A program made the translations under genes and the position numbers. From Lachnospiraceae bacterium (lineage in GTDB: Bacteria > Bacillota > Clostridia > Lachnospirales > Lachnospiraceae), in assembly GCA_009911505.1 (NCBI GenBank), contig QXXL01000004.1, positions 1 through 64,000 on the forward strand: a DNA stretch of 64,000 bases, given 5' to 3'. Each line of letters starts with the position of its first letter. Positions within the stretch are counted from its first letter, which is position 1. The notes beneath the pieces were generated by a model that was not told the origin of the DNA, searched no databases, and worked only from the letters and a program-made list of their open reading frames with translations. This document shows positions 8,235-16,173 of the stretch, piece after piece.

Positions 8235-10835
8235 CTATCCTCTTTCTTTTAGATTTTCTTGCCTGTCTTTTAAAAGCCTTTCCAAATGGCGTGATACCTC
8301 CCGCACGTCAATTGGCTTTGCTATATGCGCGTTCATGCCGCAATCTAAACAGTGCTGGATATCCTCGGCAAACGCATCAGCCGTCATGGCAATAATTGGA
8401 AGCCCCGCATCTGCCCGTTTCAGTGCCCGGATCGCTTTTGTCGCCTCATAGCCGTTCATAACCGGCATACGAAGATCCATTAAAACGGCATCGTAATAGC
8501 CCGCCTGCGAGCTGATAAATTTATCCACGCAAATCTGCCCGTTTTGAGCCCAGTCCAGCTCCATCCCAAGCTCGCCCAGCAGCTCGTGCGCAATTTCCCA
8601 GTTTAAGTCATTATCCTCTGCCAAAAGGATACGCCTGCCGGAAAGGTCGATGCCTTCTTCCTCCTGCGGCTCTTCTGCCGCGCGTGTTTCGCTGCATGCT
8701 TCCACAAATGGGCGCAGCCCGTAAAAGAGCGTGGATTTAAACAGCGGCTTGGCAATAAATCCCGTCACGCCCGCTTCTTTTGCGCTGTCTTCAATTTCGC
8801 TCCAGTCATATGCCGAAATCAGAAGAATCGGGACATCATCCTTATAGAACCGGCGTATTTCCCGGGCAGCCGTAATACCGTCCATCCCAGGCAGCTTCCA
8901 GTCCAGCAGGATAATCTGATAATCCTCATGCTTTTGGTGGCGTTTTTCCACCATCTTAAGGGCAGATTCCGCATCCAGGCACCAGTCCGGCTTTAACCCC
9001 ATAGCTTCAAGCGAACCGAGTACTCCCTTACAGAGCTGCTCGTCGTCGTCTACCACGAGCATCCGCCATTCGGGCAGCACCATATCCAGCTCTTGTACCT
9101 GTGCTTTTTCCATGTCAAGCGTAACATGGAACTCACTGCCCTTGCCCAGCTCGCTTTCAACACCGATTGCCCCACCCATCGCATCCACGATGTATTTTGT
9201 AATCGCCATACCAAGCCCGGTCCCTTCGGTTTTCTGCACGCGGGCCGTATCCTCCCTGGTAAAGGAATCAAAAATCTTCCTCTGGTATTCCTCGGACATC
9301 CCAATGCCCGTATCCTTTACACGCAGATGGATCCGGACATAATCCTCCCCCTTTGGGCTGTCCTGTTCGTAAAGCGACACATGAATAGACCCGCCTTCCG
9401 GCGTAAACTTCACCGCGTTGCCTAAAATATTAATTAAAATCTGATTCAGCCTTACGCTGTCACAGCAGACCTGCTCCGTCGTAATGTCATGAAGCGAGAT
9501 GCTGAACTGCTGATGCTTGGCCTTAATCTGCGGCTGCACGATATTGACAATGCTGTCCATTACTTCCCGCAGGGAAACCAGATCGATATTTAGCGTCATC
9601 TTGCCGCTTTCAATCTTGGACATATCCAGCACATCGTTAATCAGCCCCAGCAGATGCTTGCTGGAAAGAGATATTTTACGCAGGCAGTTCTGCACCTGCT
9701 CTTTGTTGTCAATATTGACCGTAGCAATCGTTGTCATGCCCACAATTGCATTCATTGGCGTACGGATATCATGGCTCATATTGGACAAAAATTCACTCTT
9801 GGCATTGTTGGCGTGTTCCGCATCCCGTTTTGCCGCTTCAAGCGCCAGCATCTGCCGGTTCGCCACCCGGATATACTGGAAAAACAAAATCCCAAGAGCC
9901 AGCATGGAAATGCCGCACGCCAAATACATGACGATTACCCAATGATGGCCCATTTCCAAAACAACGCCGTCCAATGTATCAAACGGCAGCACAAGTACCA
10001 GGTACCATTCCGAATATGCAAGCCTCGTACAATAAACCTGGCGGCGCGACCCGTCCTCACATTTGATTATCACGGAATAATCCTCGTCGTTTTTCATGGC
10101 ATCCGATAATTCCTTAACATACTGTTCCATTTGCGTCCTGTCCTGCATATTGGAAAACGAGTAAAGCCTGTCAAAGAAGCTGCCTTTGTACCTGTTTTCG
10201 CTATTAATGACATAGCTGCCATTCCTGCGGATAATATAGGAAGAAAAAAGCGAGCTCGCTTTCTCGTCCAAAAACAGGATACTGCTCATATAATCTACGG
10301 AAAACCCGGCTACAATAGCAGAGCTTAACGTACCGTCCGACATATGATATGTACTTGGTACACCCAGCAAAATAACCTTGTTGCCTTTTTCATCTGTCCC
10401 AATTGCTACTTTGCTCTCGTCATTTTGGAGGCTCTTTTTGAACGGTTCAGGATCGTCAACACTCAACCTGCTGCCGTATATTGACTCAAATTCCCCATCA
10501 CCAGAATAAAGCGAAAGATATTCAAACCCCCTAGCCTTGGCATTATATTCCAGGCTGGAAAACAATTCATTTTTGTCCGCACTATCGGGCGGGATTGTGC
10601 TTACTAGCGCCCTGGCCTGGGAAAGCCGCGTGTCTACTGTCACCTCGTAATGCAGGGAAAACTGGCTGCTTATGCTTTCCATATAAATCTTGCCGACTTC
10701 TTCTATCGTCTGTGCACTTCTGTGATTGATGTAAAAAGCTACGAATATATAAATACATAGAATAAGGGCAAATACGCCTACCAAGCTATAAACCAAAAAA
10801 CGGGGCAGCTTTGCTTTTTCTATTTTATCTTTCAT
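8235..10835 (-). CDS. Hybrid sensor histidine kinase with two receiver domains
   Basis: The 866-residue membrane protein has one transmembrane helix at about residues 12-35, an extracytoplasmic Cache-like sensor to about residue 295, and a second helix near 300-325. The kinase core follows: phosphoacceptor box [15 protein letters not shown], then HATPase motifs ([39 protein letters not shown]). Two receivers come last: the first with VVDDDE and [11 protein letters not shown], the second with LAEDNDLN and [11 protein letters not shown]. No Hpt domain follows, so a separate phosphotransfer protein or direct signalling is implied. The signal is unknown. It has its own promoter upstream and may read through into glnS, which begins 5 bp after its stop. 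Confidence 0.9.
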   Translation of the reverse strand: MKDKIEKAKLPRFLVYSLVGVFALILCIYIFVAFYINHRSAQTIEEVGKIYMESISSQFSLHYEVTVDTRLSQARALVSTIPPDSADKNELFSSLEYNAKARGFEYLSLYSGDGEFESIYGSRLSVDDPEPFKKSLQNDESKVAIGTDEKGNKVILLGVPSTYHMSDGTLSSAIVAGFSVDYMSSILFLDEKASSLFSSYIIRRNGSYVINSENRYKGSFFDRLYSFSNMQDRTQMEQYVKELSDAMKNDEDYSVIIKCEDGSRRQVYCTRLAYSEWYLVLVLPFDTLDGVVLEMGHHWVIVMYLACGISMLALGILFFQYIRVANRQMLALEAAKRDAEHANNAKSEFLSNMSHDIRTPMNAIVGMTTIATVNIDNKEQVQNCLRKISLSSKHLLGLINDVLDMSKIESGKMTLNIDLVSLREVMDSIVNIVQPQIKAKHQQFSISLHDITTEQVCCDSVRLNQILINILGNAVKFTPEGGSIHVSLYEQDSPKGEDYVRIHLRVKDTGIGMSEEYQRKIFDSFTREDTARVQKTEGTGLGMAITKYIVDAMGGAIGVESELGKGSEFHVTLDMEKAQVQELDMVLPEWRMLVVDDDEQLCKGVLGSLEAMGLKPDWCLDAESALKMVEKRHQKHEDYQIILLDWKLPGMDGITAAREIRRFYKDDVPILLISAYDWSEIEDSAKEAGVTGFIAKPLFKSTLFYGLRPFVEACSETRAAEEPQEEEGIDLSGRRILLAEDNDLNWEIAHELLGELGMELDWAQNGQICVDKFISSQAGYYDAVLMDLRMPVMNGYEATKAIRALKRADAGLPIIAMTADAFAEDIQHCLDCGMNAHIAKPIDVREVSRHLERLLKDRQENLKERG

Positions 10836-10922
10836 ACTTTATCCTTCCTTTGGAGCTTTTTTCCCTGATATTGTAGGGAAAACAGGGTATTTCATATTAT
10901 ACTGGGCAGTAACCTATTTTAG

Positions 10923-10951
10923 ATTATAACAGATTCTTTTTTACGGGGCAA
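10923..10951 (-). promoter_or_regulatory. SigA-type promoter of the hybrid kinase gene
   Basis: On the minus strand TTGCCC (10946-10951) is followed after exactly 17 bases by a perfect TATAAT (10923-10928). The leader of about 80 bases runs to the AAGGAAGG ribosome binding site of the kinase. Confidence 0.6.
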
Positions 10952-11145
10952 GATCCGTTTTTTATAGGCTGGATGACACTGTTAGGAATTTATAGGGATG
11001 TATACGGCATCGGAAGATATTGGCAAAATTCCTCCAGTCAAAGGCCATAGAATACAAATGATAGGATTGCTAACACGCTCTAATAAACGGAGCACACAAG
11101 CGAGAGAAGTGATATTTTAATATTTTTAGCTATAAACCGACATCT

Positions 11146-11187
11146 ATAAAAAGTATCCCGAAGGCAACGGATACCGAAACCTTCGGG
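11146..11187 (-). terminator. Rho-independent terminator of the collagen-like gene
   Basis: Inverted repeat CCCGAAGG (11157-11164) and CCTTCGGG (11180-11187), followed on the minus strand by ATACTTTTTA. It lies 21 bases past the stop codon of the collagen-like gene. Confidence 0.8.
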
Positions 11188-11208
11188 AATGATATTTATT
11201 TTATATCA

Positions 11209-12531
11209 TTAGTTAATACTTAAACCAGCACTTGCATATCCTGCAACAGTGTTGAGCAGTGTCAGTCCGCTGGCCGTTGCTGAAAATACCAGCATCAACC
11301 GTGTTTGAGCCGTTACCGGAATATTGAGCCCTGTAAGTGCGCCATTTAGCAGCGTACCGATTGATATCACTCCGGTTAACGATGGCGTCAGATTAATTAA
11401 TGTACCAGCAATGGGAGAAAAAACATTGTTTGGCGTTGTAGATTGATAAATCTGCGCGTTTAATGTAACAGTGGAACCCACTAAGGAAAGCCCTACTGTT
11501 GTACTGAAAAATGCACTGAACGAAGTAATAGTGCCAGCACGCGGAACCTGAAACGCAAAGTTGGAAAGTGTTCCGCTTGCATTTGTTATATCAATTGTGG
11601 ATCCTAAAAGCGTAAGCCCCTGCGCGCTGCTTCCAAAGCCAACAAAAGCAGGCAAACCCGCAAGCCCTCCGGCAATTGTGGTCAGGGAAACCGGAATCCC
11701 CGATGCAAACGGAATAATCGCCCCTGTGCCGGCAACTCCAGTTGGACCGGTTGCTCCAGTCGCTCCAGTTGCCCCAGTCGCTCCAGTTGCCCCGGTCGCC
11801 CCGTCTGCCCCAGTCGCTCCAGTCGCTCCAGTTGCCCCGGTCGCCCCGTCTGCCCCGGTTGCTCCAGTTACTCCATTTGCTCCAGTTGCCCCGGTCGCTC
11901 CAGTTGCCCCGGTCGCTCCGGTTGCTCCGGTTGGACCTTCATCTCCGGGACATCCTTTTGGCCCCTGAGTTCCGATTGGCCCTGTCACACCCTGAATACC
12001 CTGCGGTCCAGTTACGCCTTGCGGTCCCATAGGGCCAGTTGGACCAGTTGAACCAGTTGGGCCTGGGATTCCCCTGGGTCCCTGAATTCCAATATCTCCC
12101 TGCGGACCTATCGGGCCGGTTGGGCCGGTTGGACCGGCAGGTCCTTGCGGTCCGATATCTCCTTTGGGACCTTCACAGCCCGGATCTCCTTTCGGCCCAA
12201 TATCGCCGCGAACGCCCTGGATCCCCTGAATACCCTGTGGACCGGCATATCCTCTAGGTCCAGTATACCCTCGAGGTCCGGTATTTCCCGTAGGCCCTAC
12301 CGGACCGGTATTTCCTCGAGGTCCTCTTGCACCCGGAACACCGGGAATCCCCTGCGCCCCCATCGGTCCCGGCTCTCCCCTGTCGCCCTTTGGGCCGGGA
12401 CAACCGGTGTCTCCTTTGATTCCCTGGGGACCCATCGGTCCCTGTTCTCCCTTCGGCCCCGCAGGTCAGCGTTCACAACAAGGAGAATGACACGGTGTCT
12501 GACAACTGTTGCACGAGTTCTTTTGGTTCAT
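11209..12531 (-). CDS. Collagen-like exosporium protein with BclB-type C-terminal domain; in-frame UGA at codon 22
   Basis: Spore-surface type collagen-like protein. Read from the ATG at 12529-12531, which has AAAGGAAG at good spacing, it has a Cys-rich head ([19 protein letters not shown]), then TGA at 12466-12468, then an unbroken Gly-X-Y tract of about 79 triplets. Gly lies at codons 25, 28 and 31, so the triplet phase calls for Gly at codon 22: a GGA to TGA change explains the stop. The tract ends in GAT-type repeats, followed by a C-terminal domain of about 170 residues ([18 protein letters not shown] through [12 protein letters not shown]) that matches the exosporium BclB family. Without readthrough, a 408-residue product could start at the ATG at 12435, which has GGAGAA 11 bases upstream. 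It may thus be broken, re-initiated or recoded. Confidence 0.8.
11740..11935. repeat. Low-complexity Gly-Ala-Thr codon repeat
   Basis: About 22 consecutive collagen triplets, mostly Gly-Ala-Thr with some Gly-Ala-Asp, encoded by near-identical 9-bp and 18-bp units. Such tracts are prone to slippage and vary in length between strains. Confidence 0.75.
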
Positions 12532-12559
12532 ATCAAACACTTCCTTTCTGTTTTTTCTA

Positions 12560-12586
12560 AAAAAGATACGGAAAAAGTATCTTTTT
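12560..12586 (-). terminator. Hairpin between glycosyltransferase and collagen-like gene
   Basis: A perfect 10-bp inverted repeat AAAAAGATAC (12560-12569) and GTATCTTTTT (12577-12586) with a 7-base loop. On the minus strand the right arm ends in a T run, so it may terminate the glycosyltransferase transcript. It also falls at the expected 5' end of a transcript from the SigK-like promoter at 12594-12620 and may stabilise the collagen-gene mRNA. Confidence 0.45.
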
Positions 12587-12593
12587 CTACAAT

Positions 12594-12620
12594 TACTTTA
12601 TGTATATCCAAAATTTTTGT
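12594..12620 (-). promoter_or_regulatory. SigK-like late sporulation promoter of the collagen-like gene
   Basis: On the minus strand AC (12619-12620) is followed after 16 bases by CATAAAGTA (12594-12602). This matches the mother-cell SigK pattern AC, 16-17 bases, CATAnnnTA. The position gives a leader of about 55 bases. It is a single motif match by eye, but it suits a spore-surface gene. Confidence 0.4.
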
Positions 12621-12734
12621 TACTTTTTTCAAAAATCAGATCATTTCTAAAAAATCTCCTCATATCATAGCGAACCGTTGTATGATTTGCAGACGATTTC
12701 GACTGCAAAAAACAATCAAAGACAAATTTCCGAA

Positions 12735-13802
12735 CTAAAGGCTGTCAAAGTAGCGTTTATTATAAAGGTATGCTTTAGAATACGGCTTACAGGCTCCAGC
12801 CTGTTTATTGTATTCCTCTGCTTTTTTTCGATCCCCTAGTTTGTCAAAACATACACATAACTGCAAATACGGAACATAATCATAACAATCCGGCAGGACA
12901 AACCCTCCTAAACCGTTATTTTTTGGTCTGCTCAATGCAGTTTCGTACCAATAAACGGCATGATGGTAATTTCCATGTTCCATAAAATATTTCCCTATTT
13001 CACAACACAGTTCCGCTCTTGGCAAATCAAAACTCATACTGCGCAAAAGGGTATTTAATGCAGATTCTTCCTGTCCCAGCCGGGAATAGCAGTCCGCACA
13101 GACAGAACATGCCTCTATTTTATTTTCCGTCCACCCTCCTTCTGCGCTTAAAAATTGTTCCAGCACTAAAACCGCTTCCTTGTATTGTTTGTGATAATAT
13201 AATTCCCGGCCATAATAATACTGCTGCCGCGGATCCAAATACGCTCCTTCTGCAATCAATTTCCGGTATATATTCAGGTTGCGATCCGGATCTCCTGCTT
13301 TCATCTTTTTATGGCAAATTGCAATTTCAGAATAAACGATATTGCCGCTTGGGGGAATTACTTCATGGACTGCACCGATCCAGCGGTATTGAGGGCAGTT
13401 CCGAATCCAGCGCTCCCTGAAATAGGAAAAAGAAGGATTCCCCGCCTCGTCAAAAGAAGTATGGTACTTCATCATTACCATATCCGTCTCCGGCGCTAAC
13501 GTCCGTTTCAGCTGCAGAAATTTCTCCTTTTGCGTTTCTTCAAGAATATCATCTGCATCCATCCACATGCAGTAATCCATAGATGCCTTAGAAAAAGAAA
13601 AATTTCTGGCATCGGAAAAATCATCTTTCCATGGATACGAAAAGATTTTTGATGTATAATCCGAAACAATCTCAACTGTCCGATCTGATGATCCGGTATC
13701 TACGATAATAATTTCATCTACAAGTTCCGCAATACTGTCAAGACAACGCGCAATATGCATCTCCTCATCTTTAACAATCATGCAAAGGCTTACTGTCGGC
13801 AT
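12735..13802 (-). CDS. Family 2 glycosyltransferase with C-terminal TPR-like region
   Basis: The 355-residue protein begins with the GT-A type catalytic domain: VSLCMIVKDEE, IIIVDTGSSDRT and the DxD motif at residues 82-84 (MDADD). WKDDFSDARNFSF is typical of the SunS/WaaE-like GT2 group. From about residue 200 the sequence is helical with TPR-like repeats (YYYGRELYYHKQYKEAVLVLEQFL, GNYHHAVYWYETAL). There is no membrane segment. A GGGAGG ribosome binding site precedes the start. It lies between two collagen-like genes on the same strand, so it probably glycosylates the Thr-rich collagen tracts, as known for Bacillus BclA; the acceptor and sugar are inference. Confidence 0.88.
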   Translation of the reverse strand: MPTVSLCMIVKDEEMHIARCLDSIAELVDEIIIVDTGSSDRTVEIVSDYTSKIFSYPWKDDFSDARNFSFSKASMDYCMWMDADDILEETQKEKFLQLKRTLAPETDMVMMKYHTSFDEAGNPSFSYFRERWIRNCPQYRWIGAVHEVIPPSGNIVYSEIAICHKKMKAGDPDRNLNIYRKLIAEGAYLDPRQQYYYGRELYYHKQYKEAVLVLEQFLSAEGGWTENKIEACSVCADCYSRLGQEESALNTLLRSMSFDLPRAELCCEIGKYFMEHGNYHHAVYWYETALSRPKNNGLGGFVLPDCYDYVPYLQLCVCFDKLGDRKKAEEYNKQAGACKPYSKAYLYNKRYFDSL

Positions 13803-13858
13803 ATGATTTCCTCCCTCTCCATTGATTTATTGCCTGTCAAGCTTTTCTATACTCAGAT

Positions 13859-14707
13859 TCATATTAATTTGGGAAGCGCACGCCGAAGAATCCCATATAA
13901 AAACAGTTCAGACGTACTGGGTATTTCAATCATAAAATATCTTGATAACGTAAGCATTTCTTTCCTCTTTGCCGACTCCGCGTATGAGGTAAATACTGTC
14001 TGCTGGCTGTCGTTTAAAACAGGTGTAAGCCTGATGCAGCCACGTTTTTTCGTTTCCACTGACAGATAAATACAAACGGTATAGTATCCAGGAGCCAGCA
14101 ATACAGAATAATCACTGCAAAGGGAAATATTTTGAGTAGGATCTGGTATATCTGTTTCCAGCGTAAGCTTCGTATGCTCCTGCATAATAAGTTCTCCGCC
14201 TAAAAACGATGCAAATACGCTATTTTGCGGATATCCAGGAGGTCCTGCCGGACCACGCACGCCGGGTTCCCCTCTTGGTCCCTGCGGACCTGTTGCCCCC
14301 TGCGGGCCTTGCGGTCCTGTAACTCCCTGCGGACCAATTTCGCCACGTTCACCAGGACAACCCGGCGGCCCCGGCTCGCCTCTTGGTCCCTGCGGGCCTG
14401 GTTCGCCGCGCTCACCGGGACAGCCTGGCGGCCCTGGCTGCACCAATCCTTCGCATCTGCCAGGACAACATAACTGCTCCGGCTTTTCTTCTGGATTCAT
14501 CGACCGGGATTCACCGCAACAAAAATTGTCTTTCCCTGATTTTGTACCGTCCCCGTCATTAGAAGAATCTGATTCGTTCCCGTTTGTTTCAGATACGGAA
14601 CGAGAAAAAGGACAGGCTGCATTTTGGTTGTGATTCCCGTTAAAATTCCTTCTCCTGCCGAATAAATTCGGCGGGTTAAACATCCAATTCGCATTAAAAT
14701 TGTTCAA
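13859..14707 (-). CDS. Short collagen-like protein with globular C-terminal domain
   Basis: The 282-residue protein has an Asn/Ser-rich N terminus with an FCCGES pair and LCCPGRCEG, a collagen tract of about 23 Gly-X-Y triplets at residues 92-159, and a globular C-terminal domain of about 120 residues (residues 160-282). That domain has a beta-rich look ([30 protein letters not shown]) like the C1q/TNF-type heads on other bacterial collagens. No signal peptide is seen, fitting a protein laid down on the spore from the mother cell. The start codon is TTG, with GAGGTG eight bases upstream; the first ATG, at codon 9, has no such site. The cysteines may cross-link subunits. Confidence 0.8.
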   Translation of the reverse strand: MNNFNANWMFNPPNLFGRRRNFNGNHNQNAACPFSRSVSETNGNESDSSNDGDGTKSGKDNFCCGESRSMNPEEKPEQLCCPGRCEGLVQPGPPGCPGERGEPGPQGPRGEPGPPGCPGERGEIGPQGVTGPQGPQGATGPQGPRGEPGVRGPAGPPGYPQNSVFASFLGGELIMQEHTKLTLETDIPDPTQNISLCSDYSVLLAPGYYTVCIYLSVETKKRGCIRLTPVLNDSQQTVFTSYAESAKRKEMLTLSRYFMIEIPSTSELFLYGILRRALPKLI

Positions 14708-14920
14708 TTAAAAGCACCTCATTTAAATATAATATTGGATTTTCAGAAACGTATATTATAATTATGTGCATAATTTCCAAATTCGTTTTGAGAACTTGTC
14801 CAAGACATAATTTTCGCCATCTGCGCACCCCACTAAGTGGGCCGCACATCTGTCAGAAAACATTTTTCAAACACGCTCTAATCCTCATTTAGGATTTTAT
14901 AAGCAAAATCCTGTTATAAC

Positions 14921-14975
14921 AAAAAACGAACAAAGCGGCGGGACAAATCAAATATCTGCTGATTTGTCCCGCCGC
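14921..14975 (-). terminator. Rho-independent terminator of ilvE
   Basis: A perfect 16-bp stem: left arm 14935-14950, right arm 14960-14975, 9-base loop, core GGCGGGACAAAT. On the minus strand it is followed by TTTGTTCGTTTTTTG. It lies 16 bases after the ilvE stop. The rest of the gap 14708-14920 shows only a weak 5-bp palindrome at 14829-14841. Confidence 0.92.
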
Positions 14976-14991
14976 AATATTCCATTTTTAC

Positions 14992-16059
14992 TTATGCGTC
15001 AATGTCTGCCGTCCAACCGTATTTATCCTCCGTATCCCCCCATTGGATACCAGTCAGGTAATCATACAGCTTCTGTGTTAGTTTGCCGATTTTAAAATTG
15101 TTCACCTGAACGGAATCTTCCCGGTACACAAACTCTCCAACCGGGGATACAACGGCTGCTGTGCCAGTACCAAAAGCTTCTTCAAGGCTTCCGTCATGGC
15201 CTGCTTTCATCAAATCCTCTATCGCAAGGTGCGTTTCGTGAATCGTATAACCCCAATCCTTTAAAATATGAAGGATCGAATCGCGGGTAATCCCAGCAAG
15301 CACGGTACCTTCAATCGGGGCGGTGTAAATTTCCCCGCCGATTTTAAACATAATATTCATCGTACCTACTTCTTCGACATATTTACGGTGTACCCCATCC
15401 AGCCAAAGCACCTGCGTACATCCCATTTTTTCGGCTTTTACCTGACCTAAAATAGAACCCGCATAATTGCCTCCGCATTTCGTGAAGCCCGTACCGCCCT
15501 GTACGGCGCGTACAAGCTCATCTTCCACTAAAATTTTCACCGGGTTAATCCCTTCTGGGTAATATGCGCCAACCGGGCAACAGATAACCATAAATTTGTA
15601 GCTGGTGGCCATATGTACGCCGAGTGCGGTTTCTGTCGCAAACATAAACGGGCGGATATAAAGCGACGTACCTGGCTCAGACGGAACCCAGTCACGCTCT
15701 ATCTTTACCAGCTCTTTGACTGCTTCCACAAACATATCCTCGGGAAATGCGGGCATACAAAGGCGTTCATTCGATACAATCATGCGCTTCGCATTCATTT
15801 CCGGACGGAACAGCTGGATTTTGCCTTCTTTGGTGCGGTATGCTTTCATGCCCTCAAAGGTTTCCTGTGCATAGTGAAGTGTGACACACGCAGGATCTAA
15901 GGCAATCGGCTCATACGGTACAATCCGTGCGTCCTCCCAGCCCTTCTCCTTTGTCCAGTCCATGACAAACATGTAATCTGTCATATATTTTCCGAAACCC
16001 AGGTTTTTTTGATCCGGTTTTTCTTTTAACCGCCCTTTTTTTTCAAATCTGATTTGCAT
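14992..16059 (-). CDS. ilvE: Branched-chain amino acid aminotransferase
   Basis: This PLP enzyme transfers the amino group between glutamate and the keto acids of leucine, isoleucine and valine. The 355-residue protein is of the large bacterial/eukaryotic BCAT class: DYMFVMDW, HYAQETFEGMKAYR, and GFTKCGGNYAGS with the PLP lysine, QVLWLDG, GTGTAAVVSPVGE. The start at 16059 is chosen because CGGAGGT lies seven bases upstream; an upstream in-frame ATG at 16131 falls inside the promoter. It is followed by a strong terminator, so it is probably transcribed alone. The leader is only about 45 bases, too short for a T-box. Confidence 0.95.
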   Translation of the reverse strand: MQIRFEKKGRLKEKPDQKNLGFGKYMTDYMFVMDWTKEKGWEDARIVPYEPIALDPACVTLHYAQETFEGMKAYRTKEGKIQLFRPEMNAKRMIVSNERLCMPAFPEDMFVEAVKELVKIERDWVPSEPGTSLYIRPFMFATETALGVHMATSYKFMVICCPVGAYYPEGINPVKILVEDELVRAVQGGTGFTKCGGNYAGSILGQVKAEKMGCTQVLWLDGVHRKYVEEVGTMNIMFKIGGEIYTAPIEGTVLAGITRDSILHILKDWGYTIHETHLAIEDLMKAGHDGSLEEAFGTGTAAVVSPVGEFVYREDSVQVNNFKIGKLTQKLYDYLTGIQWGDTEDKYGWTADIDA

Positions 16060-16108
16060 ATGCTTACCTCCGATGTATTCTGCTGGTTTTGAATCTATCT
16101 GGAGTTTA

Positions 16109-16136
16109 TTATTATACTTTTTTTGGCGCATGTCAA
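16109..16136 (-). promoter_or_regulatory. SigA-type promoter of ilvE
   Basis: Minus-strand TTGACA (16131-16136) with TAATAA after 16 bases (16109-16114), overlapping TATAAT at 14 bases. It lies between the upstream sensor kinase stop and ilvE. Confidence 0.6.
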
Positions 16137-16173
16137 GATTATTCCAGGGGCTTATGCGGGATATAATCTGCTG

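Larger units (their letters stand above)
10836..11208. other. Intergenic region between hybrid kinase and collagen-like gene
   Basis: This gap of 373 bases holds the promoter and leader of the hybrid kinase gene at its left side and the terminator of the collagen-like gene at its right side. The stretch 10960-11140 shows no ORF with a ribosome binding site, no strong hairpin and no recognised RNA. Confidence 0.6.

Noticed and set aside
11561..11968. Plus-strand Pro/Val-rich reading frame
   Set aside because: It is the complement of the Gly-X-Y repeat and has no independent support.
12466..12468. Selenocysteine at the UGA of the collagen gene
   Set aside because: The collagen phase predicts glycine here, and no selenocysteine insertion hairpin was seen just downstream.
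11073..14882. Shared 12-mer ACACGCTCTAAT near both collagen genes
   Set aside because: Many identical 12-mers are expected by chance in a window of this size, and no wider similarity surrounds it.
16060..16110. T-box or other riboswitch before ilvE
   Set aside because: The leader is only about 45 bases and shows no terminator-antiterminator pair.
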